Assembly: GCA_046350555.1 (NCBI GenBank)
Contig: JAXMAF010000014.1
Location: 62,001-126,000 of the forward strand
Direction: 5' to 3'
Origin: JAXMAF01 sp046350555
GTDB taxonomy: Bacteria > Planctomycetota > Phycisphaerae > Phycisphaerales > SM1A02
Length of the DNA stretch: 64,000 nucleotides
Positions 19,840-28,025 of the stretch are shown here, piece by piece (within the stretch, counting starts at the first letter, position 1; every line of letters begins with the position of its first letter). Made by a program: the position numbers and the translations under genes. The notes under the pieces were generated by a model. The model had not been told where the DNA came from, did no database searches, and worked only from the letters and a program-made list of their open reading frames with translations.

Positions 19840-20406
19840 TCACATCCCTTCCGGCGCCAGGCGTTGATGGAGCCAGGCGCGGGCGACGCGCCATTCCTCC
19901 GCCGCCGTCGAACGGGAGATCCCCAGCACGTCCGCCGCCTGTTCCGCCGTGAGGCCGCCGACGAAGCGCAGCTCGACGAGCCGCGCCTTGCGCTCATCGA
20001 GCGACGCCAACGCGTCCAGCGCGGCGTCGATCGCCTCGATCGGGACGCCGCCGGACGCCATCGGCGTCTCGTCGGCCACGTCGATGGTGACGCGCTCCCA
20101 GCCGGCGCCGCGCTTCGCGCGGCCGCGCGACCGGGCATGATCGACGAGGATGCTGCGCATCGCCTTGGTCGCGACGACGAAGAACTGGGCGCGGCTCGAC
20201 CAGTCGATCTCCTGGCCGACGAGCCGCAGGTACGCCTCGTGCACGAGGGCCGTCGGCTGAAGGGTGCCGCCCGGCCGCTGGTCGCGGAACATCGCGCCGG
20301 CGAGTTCTCGCAACTGCTCGTACACCAGCGCCAGCAGCTCCGCGGCCGCCGAGTCGCTGCCGCCGGCCGCCTTGGCGATCAATCGTGTCACCGGCGCATC
20401 GGACAT
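19840..20406 (-). CDS. ECF sigma factor, planctomycete Sigma70_ECF (TIGR02999-like) type
   Basis: 188 residues. It matches the sigma group often found beside planctomycete kinases: LVYEQLRELAGAMFRDQRPGG, LQPTALVHEAYLRLV, FFVVATKAMRSILVDHARSRGRAKRG, and a region 4 helix LTAEQAADVLGISRSTAAEEWRVARAWL. It starts at the ATG at 20406. The kinase gene follows 5 bases after its stop, so they are co-transcribed. The 460 bases upstream (20407-20867) hold no gene and separate it from the divergent lipoprotein gene, so they should contain both promoters; I see no convincing -35/-10 pair. Confidence 0.9.
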   Translation of the reverse strand: MSDAPVTRLIAKAAGGSDSAAAELLALVYEQLRELAGAMFRDQRPGGTLQPTALVHEAYLRLVGQEIDWSSRAQFFVVATKAMRSILVDHARSRGRAKRGAGWERVTIDVADETPMASGGVPIEAIDAALDALASLDERKARLVELRFVGGLTAEQAADVLGISRSTAAEEWRVARAWLHQRLAPEGM

Positions 20407-20867
20407 CGTGGCGACGTCCCTTCGACGTGAAAGAAGGTTCGGAAGCGGAGTGGTCCACGGAACCGAACTGGTGGAGCGCTGACACGACCCCGGTGGTCGC
20501 GATCGCTTCGCCATCGCAACCGCAACGGTACATGATTTGGACCGATGCACAAGATGGACAGGCGGGTGTCCCGACGCCGCCGCTTGGTTCGAATCGGGGT
20601 GGCCATGATCGGCACCGATGATCGGCGCCAACGACAGCGCGCATGCGACGCGGCGATGCTGGCCAATGGGCACGGCCACCTGCGGCCGTGCGGCAACGCG
20701 GTCGGCTCGACGGCGCAGCGCGCCGCCGAGGCCGTCCACCGAGGCGCGCGGCGACGGTGCCCGATCCCGTTCGAGCGACACCAACGCACGAATGAACCAG
20801 ACCCGCGCGACGAGCAACCCCGACGTGACCTCCGCGCGGCGATACCGTTCTGGCATCAGGAGAACAC

Positions 20868-22748
20868 ATGCGTCGATCATCGATCATCGGGTCCTGGTCC
20901 CTCTCGCTCCTGCTGCCGGCGGCGTGGTCGAGTGCCATGACGGCGTGCGCCCCCCGCGAGCCATCGCCCACCGCCGCGATTGACGACGGCGACGTCTCGA
21001 ACGCCCCCGCGGTCACCGAGTGGCTTTCCGCGCATGGCTCTGCCGTGCGGACCGTCGAGGCGGAAAACGGATTCGACGATCTCGAGCCGCTGCGCAGGAT
21101 GGTCGGCGACGCCCGCATCGTCGCGCTCGGCGAGCCGACGCATGGAACGCGCGAGGTGTTCCAGATGAAGCACCGCCTGCTCGAGTTCCTTGTCGAGCGG
21201 ATGGGCTTCTCGATCTTCGCCATCGAGGCCAACCAACCCGAGTGCGAGCCGCTCAACGACTATGTGCTGGGCCGCGACGACGGCTCTCGCTCGGTGGAGG
21301 AGCTCATTCACGGCATGTACTTCTGGACGTGGAGCACCGAGGAGGTGCGCGAGATGGTCCAGTGGATGCGCCGATTCAACGCCGGGAACGCAGCCAAGGA
21401 CGACGCGCGGCGCATTCAGTTCACCGGCTTCGACATGCAGACCCATTCCGTGGCGCTGGCCAACGTGCGCCGCTTCGCCCAGGCGCAGGCGCCCGAACTC
21501 ATCGAGAGCATCGACGCCGTTTCGACGGCGCTCGATGCGTCGGGCAAGGCGCGCATGCGCCGGGGGCGGTCCGAGGGTTTCGGCGTTGCCACCGCGACGT
21601 TTCCGGTCGACCAGGCCCGCGGCAAGACCGTGAAGCTGTCCGGCTGGATCAAGACACAGGGCCTGACCAATGGCTGGGCGGGATTGTGGTGGCGCAACGA
21701 CGGCCCCGCCCAGGAAATGCTCGGCTTCGACAACATGCAGAATCGCGGTCTGCGCGGCACCACCGAGTGGACGCGCCTCGAGCTCACGCTTCCGGTGCCC
21801 GACAGGACGGTGAACATCAACTTCGGCGTCTTGATGCCCGGCGAGGGAAAGGCGTGGTTCGACGACCTGCGAATCGAGCTCGATGGCGTGGAGCATCCCG
21901 TCGATCCGGCGTTCGACCTCGCCTTCGACGGCGCGGAGATCGTCGGCTTCGTCACCGGGACGACCACGGGCCGAGATCGACAGCGCTGGCCCTACACCGC
22001 GTCGATCGACACCGACATCAAGCACGGCGGCGCCGGTTCGCTCCGGATCGAGAGCAGCGAGGATGCCGCGACGAAGGCGGCGCAGCTCGAGCGGGACGAT
22101 GCCAGCCGCGCGGCCGCCACCAAGGGAACCGCGGCGCTGCTGGAGGCGTTGCGCTCGCGGCGCGCCGCGCTGGTCGCCGCGGCCGGCAAGGCCGCAACGG
22201 AACGGGCGATCCACAACGCCGAGATCCTCGACCAGTGCGCGCGGATGCTCGCCGTGCCCTTGATGGGCGGCTCGGGCATCCGCGACGAAAGCATGGCGGC
22301 GAACATCGCGTGGCTGCTCGAGCAAAACCCCGGCGAGAAGATCGTGCTCTGGGCCCACAACGGCCACGTGGGCCGCAACCCGCAGGCGATGGGCGGCTTC
22401 CTGACGAGCCGCTTCCCGGGCCAGATGGTGGTCGTCGGATTCACGACGACGAAGGGGCGCTACACCGCCGTCGGCGATGGCGGGCTCACGGACCACCCGT
22501 TGAAGCCGCCAGGCCCCGCGACGCTCGAGCATCGGCTCTCGGCGCACGGTGCGCCGATCTTCATCCTGGATGTGCGCGGCGCGAAGCCGGACGATCCCGG
22601 CTCATCGTGGCTGACCAACCGCCTCGGCATGCGCGCCATCGGCGCCATGGCCATGGATGTTCAGTTCCAGCCGATCATGGTGATCGACACATACGACCTC
22701 ATCGCGCACATCGAGACGACGACGCCGGCGCGGCAGTTGGGGAAGTGA
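20868..22748 (+). CDS. Erythromycin esterase-like lipoprotein with inserted beta-sandwich domain
   Basis: 626 residues. The signal peptide ends in a lipobox (SSAMTAC, C27). The catalytic-type sequence RIVALGEPTHGTREVFQMKHRLLEFLVE (about 83-110) is the hallmark of the erythromycin esterase-like/EreA family, with the later VLWAHNGHVGRN segment also conserved. Between these, about residues 215-345, there is an extra module (VKLSGWIKTQ, WAGLWWRNDG, GEGKAWFDDLRIEL) resembling a carbohydrate-binding beta-sandwich. This makes the protein longer than the roughly 400 residues usual for the family. The substrate is unlikely to be a macrolide; an envelope hydrolase role is an inference. The last base of its TGA coincides with the first base of a short palindromic element. 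Confidence 0.75.
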   Translation: MRRSSIIGSWSLSLLLPAAWSSAMTACAPREPSPTAAIDDGDVSNAPAVTEWLSAHGSAVRTVEAENGFDDLEPLRRMVGDARIVALGEPTHGTREVFQMKHRLLEFLVERMGFSIFAIEANQPECEPLNDYVLGRDDGSRSVEELIHGMYFWTWSTEEVREMVQWMRRFNAGNAAKDDARRIQFTGFDMQTHSVALANVRRFAQAQAPELIESIDAVSTALDASGKARMRRGRSEGFGVATATFPVDQARGKTVKLSGWIKTQGLTNGWAGLWWRNDGPAQEMLGFDNMQNRGLRGTTEWTRLELTLPVPDRTVNINFGVLMPGEGKAWFDDLRIELDGVEHPVDPAFDLAFDGAEIVGFVTGTTTGRDRQRWPYTASIDTDIKHGGAGSLRIESSEDAATKAAQLERDDASRAAATKGTAALLEALRSRRAALVAAAGKAATERAIHNAEILDQCARMLAVPLMGGSGIRDESMAANIAWLLEQNPGEKIVLWAHNGHVGRNPQAMGGFLTSRFPGQMVVVGFTTTKGRYTAVGDGGLTDHPLKPPGPATLEHRLSAHGAPIFILDVRGAKPDDPGSSWLTNRLGMRAIGAMAMDVQFQPIMVIDTYDLIAHIETTTPARQLGK

Positions 22749-22792
22749 TATGGATTCCAGTAGACTTTCATGCGTTCAACTGGACTCCATAT
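22748..22792. repeat. Internally deleted family A palindrome
   Basis: A 45-base near-perfect palindrome: ATATGGATTCCAGTAGAC at the left and ACTGGACTCCATAT at the right. It has the outer ends of the 104-base element found at 7542-7645 but lacks the middle. It starts on the final A of the preceding TGA stop codon. It could also act as a hairpin terminator between the convergent genes. Confidence 0.7.
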
Positions 22793-22822
22793 AAGCGACC
22801 GCGGCCATCCAGCGCACGGAAT

Positions 22823-24304
22823 TCAGAAGATCACCGCCGCAATCGCGCTGCCGATGGCGACCGCCGAGATCGTCGCGATCAGTCCCGGCAACATGAAGCT
22901 GTGGAAGAGCACGAAGCGGCCGATGCGCGTCGTGCCCGTCTGGTCGAAGGCGATCGCCGCGACGATCGTGCCGTAGGTGGGCAGGAAGAAGTAGCCGTTG
23001 ACGGCGGGGAACATCGCGATGAGGGAAGTCGCCGGCAGCGACAATGCGATGCCCACGGGCATGAGCGCGGCCACCGTCGACGCCTGGCTGAAGAGGAGCA
23101 CGGAGAGCGCGAAGAGACCGACCGCGAAGACCCACGGGTGGGCGCGGATGATCTCGGACAGCGCGCCGACGATCTGCTGCTTGTTGCCGTCGAAGAAGCA
23201 GTTGCCCAGCCAGCCCAGCCCGACGATCGAGACGACCGCGACCGCCCCGGCCGTGGCCACCGGCGTCACGACCGCCTTCGCCGGGCTCGCCCCGCAGAAG
23301 AGCATCATCAATCCCGCGGCGCAATACATGACGATCTGGATCAATGTCGCAACGGGCACGATCACCGTGCGCATCTCGGCGGGGCGCCCCGCGATCTCCT
23401 GAAGCTTCTCGGCGAGCGCCGGACGCTCGATCGATTCCTCGCGGCGCTCGGCGTCGAGCAGGTTCTCGACGGCTTTCTCGAGCTCCTTGACCGTCACCGT
23501 GGCGGGTGGCTTGGCGACCTCCTGGTACGTCGGGCGCATCGATTCGACGACGCCGAAGCCGACGATGAGGAGCGCCGACACGACGAAGATCACGATCGAA
23601 CCCAGCGCCCGTCGCCGCGCTTCCGGCGCCAGCTTTGGCGTCGCCTCGGGCGCCTTCACCAACCCGTCGGCGAGGCGCTTCTGGTACTCCGGATCGTCCG
23701 CAAGGTCCTTGCCGACGAAGCACATGACAAACGCCGCGATCATGCAGCCGATGAAGGTGCTCGGAACGCAGATGACCAGGACGTGCCAGAGCTGGACGTT
23801 CTGGCCAGCGATCTGAAGACCGCCGGTCGTCAGAATGGCGATCAAGCCCGCGGTCGCCGCCGAGAGCGGGCTCGCCGTGATCGCCTGCTGCGAGGCGATC
23901 ACCGTGACGGCCATCGGTCGCGCGGAGCGGATCCCTGCCTTGCGCGCCACCTCGGCGATCACGGGAAGGATCGCATAGGCGACATGTCCCGTTCCCGCGA
24001 AGAACGTGAAGACATAAGCGACCGCCGGACCGACGAACGTGATCCACTTCGGGTTGGCGCGCAATGCTCGCTCGGCCCACGCCACGAGCAGGTCCATGCC
24101 ACCCGCCGCCTGCATGGTCGCCGCGGCGGTGACCACCGCGACGACGATCGCCAGCACGGCGCCAGGTGGCGACGACGGCGGCAGGCCGAAGACGAAGACC
24201 AGCACCGCGAGGCCCAGCGCCGCCATGGTGCCGAGCCCGGCGCCGCCAATGCGCGCCCCGAGCACGATCGCCCCGAGCACCACCAGCAGTTGAAGCCAGA
24301 TCAC
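22823..24304 (-). CDS. dcu: Anaerobic C4-dicarboxylate transporter, DcuA/DcuB family
   Basis: 493 residues with about a dozen hydrophobic segments. Family landmarks: IVLGARIGGAGLG at the N-terminus, FFAGTGHVAYAILPVIAEVA, RPMAVTVIASQQAITASPLSAATAG, and NGYFFLPTYGTIVAAIAFDQTGTTRIGRFV at the end. Dcu transporters exchange aspartate, fumarate and succinate across the inner membrane. It is somewhat longer than typical (about 440) because of a charged cytoplasmic loop around KELEKAVENLLDAERREE. The GTG start at 24304 overlaps the aspA stop by 4 bases (GTGA), so translation is coupled with the ammonia-lyase gene. Together they would turn imported aspartate into fumarate and export succinate or fumarate. 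Confidence 0.88.
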   Translation of the reverse strand: MIWLQLLVVLGAIVLGARIGGAGLGTMAALGLAVLVFVFGLPPSSPPGAVLAIVVAVVTAAATMQAAGGMDLLVAWAERALRANPKWITFVGPAVAYVFTFFAGTGHVAYAILPVIAEVARKAGIRSARPMAVTVIASQQAITASPLSAATAGLIAILTTGGLQIAGQNVQLWHVLVICVPSTFIGCMIAAFVMCFVGKDLADDPEYQKRLADGLVKAPEATPKLAPEARRRALGSIVIFVVSALLIVGFGVVESMRPTYQEVAKPPATVTVKELEKAVENLLDAERREESIERPALAEKLQEIAGRPAEMRTVIVPVATLIQIVMYCAAGLMMLFCGASPAKAVVTPVATAGAVAVVSIVGLGWLGNCFFDGNKQQIVGALSEIIRAHPWVFAVGLFALSVLLFSQASTVAALMPVGIALSLPATSLIAMFPAVNGYFFLPTYGTIVAAIAFDQTGTTRIGRFVLFHSFMLPGLIATISAVAIGSAIAAVIF

Positions 24305-25740
24305 GCTCGGCTCCGGCGCGATGCGCGGGCGTGCGGCGCCGTCAGCGTCTGCGGATCGAGCACGCGGCGGATCTGCTCTTCGGTCAGCAGTCGCTTCTCG
24401 CGCACCAGCTCGACGACACCTCGGTCGGTCCGCTGCGCCTCGGCGGCAATCTCCGTCGCGCGGTCGTAGCCGAGGATGGGATTGAGGGCCGTGACGATCC
24501 CGATCGATCGCTCGACGTACCCGCGGCAGACGCGCTCGTTCGCCTCGATGCCGCTGACGCAATGCACGCGCAGCGTCCTCGCCGCGTTGAGCATCAATGT
24601 CTGCGACTCGAAGATGCACTGGGCGATCACCGGCTCCATGACGTTGAGCTGGAGCTGGCCCGCCTCGGCCGCGAGCGTCACGACGAGATCGTTGCCGATC
24701 GTCTTGAAGCACACCTGGTTGACCACCTCGGGAATGACCGGGTTCACCTTCCCCGGCATGATCGACGATCCCGGCTGCATCGCCGGCAGCCGGACCTCGG
24801 AAAGCCCGGCGCGCGGACCCGACGCGAGCAGCCGCAGGTCGTTGCAGATCTTGGAGAGCTTGATCGCGACGCTCTTGAGGACGGACGAGTAGAGCACGAA
24901 CGCCTGCGTGTCCTGGGTCGCCTCGACCAGGTTGGCGGCGAGCACGATGGGCTTTCGCGTGATGCGCGCCAGATGGCGGGCGCACCGCTGGGCATAGCCG
25001 CGCGGGGCGTTGAGACCCGTCCCGATCGCCGTCGCGCCCATGTTCACCTCGCAAAGCACGCTGGAGACGCGTGTCAGTGCGCGCACCTCGTCGCCGATCG
25101 ACGCGGCGAACGCGCCGAACTCCTGTCCCAGGGTCATCGGCACGGCGTCCTGGAGCTGCGTGCGGCCCATCTTGAGCACGCGGCCGAAGCGCCGCGCCTT
25201 GGCCTCGAACGCCTTGACCAACTGGTTCAGCTCGGCGACGAGCCGGTCGTTCGACAGCAGCATCGCGACGTGCAGCGCCGAGGGGTACGCGTCGTTGGTC
25301 GACTGCGACAGGTTCACGTGGTCATGCGGGCTGCAATGCTCGTAGTCGCCGAACGAGCGTCCCATGCGCCGCAGGGCCAGGTTCGCGATGACCTCGTTGG
25401 CGTTCATGTTCGTCGACGTACCCGCGCCGCCCTGGAACATGTCGACCGGAAACTGCTCGTGCCACTTGCCGGCGATGAGCTCGCGACAGGCGCCCTCGAT
25501 GCCGCGCAGGATCGGCTTGGGCAGGGCGCCGATGTCGGCGTTGGCGCGGGCGGCCGCCATCTTCACCATCGCGAAGCCCCGGATGAGGTCGGGATAGTGA
25601 TGGAGCGGCACGCCGGAGATCTTGAAGTTCTCGATGGCGCGGAGCGTCTGGACGCCATAAAGCGCCGCCGACGGAACGCGCCGTTCGCCGAGGAGATCGT
25701 GTTCGATGCGGTGCCGTGATCGTGCGCTTCGCTTGGCCAT
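24301..25740 (-). CDS. aspA: Aspartate ammonia-lyase (fumarase/aspartase superfamily)
   Basis: 479 residues. The superfamily signature GSSIMPGKVNPV is at 324-335. Other conserved blocks are GGAGTSTNMNANEVIAN (104-120), HDHVNLSQSTNDAYPSALH (139-157) and GRTQLQDAVPMTLGQEF (192-208). The deaminating reaction gives fumarate and ammonium from aspartate. Aspartase rather than fumarase is favoured by the Q-S-T-N-D-A-Y-P-S block and by coupling to a Dcu transporter gene; fumarase class II remains possible by homology alone. The ATG at 25740 follows a porin gene by 41 bases on the same strand, consistent with a porin-aspA-dcu operon. Confidence 0.88.
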   Translation of the reverse strand: MAKRSARSRHRIEHDLLGERRVPSAALYGVQTLRAIENFKISGVPLHHYPDLIRGFAMVKMAAARANADIGALPKPILRGIEGACRELIAGKWHEQFPVDMFQGGAGTSTNMNANEVIANLALRRMGRSFGDYEHCSPHDHVNLSQSTNDAYPSALHVAMLLSNDRLVAELNQLVKAFEAKARRFGRVLKMGRTQLQDAVPMTLGQEFGAFAASIGDEVRALTRVSSVLCEVNMGATAIGTGLNAPRGYAQRCARHLARITRKPIVLAANLVEATQDTQAFVLYSSVLKSVAIKLSKICNDLRLLASGPRAGLSEVRLPAMQPGSSIMPGKVNPVIPEVVNQVCFKTIGNDLVVTLAAEAGQLQLNVMEPVIAQCIFESQTLMLNAARTLRVHCVSGIEANERVCRGYVERSIGIVTALNPILGYDRATEIAAEAQRTDRGVVELVREKRLLTEEQIRRVLDPQTLTAPHARASRRSRA

Positions 25741-25781
25741 GGGTGCTGTTCATTCTCGCAGGAATGGCCTGCGACTGAGGG

Positions 25782-27324
25782 TCAGAAGGTGACTCGCAAC
25801 CGTGCCGAGAAGACGCCCTCGGCGTCGGTGTCGGGAGCGTTGCTGGGATCGATGATCAACTGCATGCCCAGCGTGAGCTGGACCCGGCCGGTGATCTGGA
25901 AGCGATGGAACGCCTCGAGGACCATCTGGTTGCGCAGGTCCGCTTCGGGTTGGGCCCACGCGAATGCAAGACCGGTGAGGTCGGACGAGCTGCCGAAGAG
26001 GCCTTCATACGCGCCACCGGCCTCGGCGATCTGCCTGACGTTCGTAAGCTGCCCGTCGGCATACCCGTATCGGGCGAAGAGCGAGATGTGCTCGCCAACT
26101 TCCTGGTCGACGATGAACGAGATGCCGCTGTCGGATGGCTGCCCGGTGAGCTCGCGGCTGTCCATGTGCCATGCGGCGACGCGGTAGCGCCCTTCGCCGA
26201 GCCCTTCGATCTTGGGCGTATATCCGACCTCCACCCAACTGAAGAGCCGCCATTCGTCGAAGAGGTCGTCGATGCTGATCGTCGTCGTCTTCCCGTACGC
26301 GTTCGCCGCGCCGGCCGCGACGTAGAACCACTCGACGGGCTTGACGGAGAACGCCGCGCCCATGCCGCTGCCTGGGAACGCGATCGCCGGATTCGTGGAG
26401 AACGCCTTGTTCAGGAAGGACGTGTTGGCGCTCTGGAGCTTGTAGCCACCGACGAGGTTCTCGGAATCGACGCGTCCCAGACCGAAGCGGAGCCGATCCT
26501 CGAAGAGCCGCTGAACCCAATACGCCTCCTTGACCGCCCAGCCGCGATTGTTGAAGCCATTGGTCGTGCCCAGCAGCGAGCCGATCTCGCCACCGATCTC
26601 CGACGGCGTGTTGGCCTCGAGGCGGTGCCTGTTCTCGGCGGCGAAGTAGAACGTGCCCGTGTCCTTCGTGCCACGACCGAGCACGACCCAGCGCGCGAGC
26701 AGGTCGAGGTCCCCCGCGGCGCCGTTGACGGCGCCCGGCCCGATCGATTGCTGAAAGAGGGCGGTGTATGCGCCGCTGAAGAGCACGCCGTACTTCTCGT
26801 CGATCGATTTCAGCGGATTGCGGAGGAAGTTGAGAAGTTCCTTGTCGGGTGGGATTCCGAGCCAGTTCGACGGATCTCGATAGATCAGGCCAAAGTTCGG
26901 AGACAGCTCGCCGGAAACCGGCACATTTGGATCGTCGAGCGGCTCGGCGTCGGCCGGCCAGTACGGTTGCAGCGTCGGCGGCATGGAATCGGTAGGCGGC
27001 TGATTCGGCGGGCGCCGATTCGGAGGACGACGACTCGGAGGACGACGGCGCGGACGGCGACGCCGATCCGCTCGTCGCCGGCGCGGCCGATGGTGAGGCG
27101 GACACAGGAGGCACCGAGGGCGCTGGGGGCGCCGACGGCGCTGGCGGAGCGGGCGTCGCTGATGAAGCGGGCGGCGCTGATGAAGCGGGCGGCGCTGGCG
27201 AAGCGAGCGGTGCTGGCGAGGCCGGCGGCGCGTCGGCGACGCACACCGTCGCAACGAGCGATGCGACCAGCGCTGCGGGCCAGCGGCAGGTGCAGACACG
27301 TCGGATTTGTGCGCTGCCGTTCAT
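25782..27324 (-). CDS. OprB-like outer-membrane porin (frameshifted as read)
   Basis: The ATG at 27324 opens a signal peptide (WPAALVASLVATVCVADA) and then a long Ala/Pro/Ser linker. The rest of the protein lies in another frame from about 26990 onwards: PYWPADAEPLDD, FGLIYRDPSNWLGIPP, LARWVVLGRGTKDTGTFYFAAENRH, GSGMGAAFSVKPVEWFYVAAGAANAYG, ending in ARLRVTF. The alternating amphipathic strands, the D-P-S-N-W-L motif region and the terminal aromatic residue fit carbohydrate-selective OprB porins. One base gained or lost near 26980-27010 would join the two parts. Being first in the aspA-dcu operon suggests it lets small acids or amino acids cross the outer membrane; substrate inferred only from context. 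Confidence 0.7.
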
Positions 27325-27726
27325 GGATCAAGACCCGAGCGCCAGCGATTGTACATGCTCGTGAGTCCGCGAAGTGTCATCCTGGACTTCGCAACGCCGG
27401 TGGAACTCGACGGTGACGTCGCGTACCTCGCGGCCGAGGGAGGAGACTGCACTGCATCGCACGGGATCGCCAGCTCTGGGTGCGGCTCAACGGCTCGTCG
27501 GACAGTCGCGGGCAGGCGTGGCCAGGATTCACCGGCTCATCGCTCCGTCGCCGCGGCCGCCTTGGCAGCCCGGCCGACCCCGCGCGCCTCGTGCCACGCC
27601 GTCCGGCACTCCTTCGCGACGCATCCATTTGGAGGTGGGCCGCGACATCATGGCACCCGGACATCCGGACACTCGGAGCGCCGGAACCTCCCGGAACTCC
27701 TTTGGTCACCGCGCTGTCACGACGAC

Positions 27727-27971
27727 GATGATCCACCCCGACGCCCTCAACCGCGGGTTGGCCGGAGTTCCAAGTCCGGTTGACGGCCTTCAGCGGCACT
27801 TTTACGATCCGCATAACGATCCGACCGGCCGAGCGACACACCGACGTCGAGAGGGCATCACGCCGGTCGCTTTCGTCCCGCGGAGCCGGTCGTGGCAGGT
27901 CGGCGGGTGTGGCATGCTGACGGGGAGCAATGGCAGGTCGGATACGGTGGTCAGTCGAAACACTGTTAGAC
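27727..27971 (+). other. attI-like leader, copy 1 (upstream of first cassette)
   Basis: About 245 bases that are clearly homologous to 34199-34447 (shared blocks GTTCCAAGTCCGGTTGACGG, CGGCGGGTGTGGCATGCTGA, GGTCAGTCGAAACACT). The similarity ends where this copy reads GTTAGAC (27965-27971) and the other reads GTTATAC. GTTRRRY is the integron recombination core, so a shared leader followed by unrelated sequence from that point is what an attI site plus inserted cassettes should look like. A TATGCT-like hexamer near 27913 may belong to a cassette promoter. The rest of 27325-27726 has no recognisable gene, and no integrase gene is present. Confidence 0.55.
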
Positions 27972-28025
27972 CCACGGAGATCTCAGTTGCTCGTATGCGC
28001 GCGCATTGGATAGGAAACAAAGGAA

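Noticed and set aside
20877..22547. A 556-codon open frame on the minus strand
   Set aside because: Antisense to the erythromycin-esterase-like gene, which has clear family motifs; the antisense product has none.
27325..28020. Small ORFs on both strands, considered as an integrase remnant
   Set aside because: None shows the tyrosine-recombinase R-H-R-Y boxes or the IntI-specific patch; they are Arg/Ser/Pro-rich shadows.
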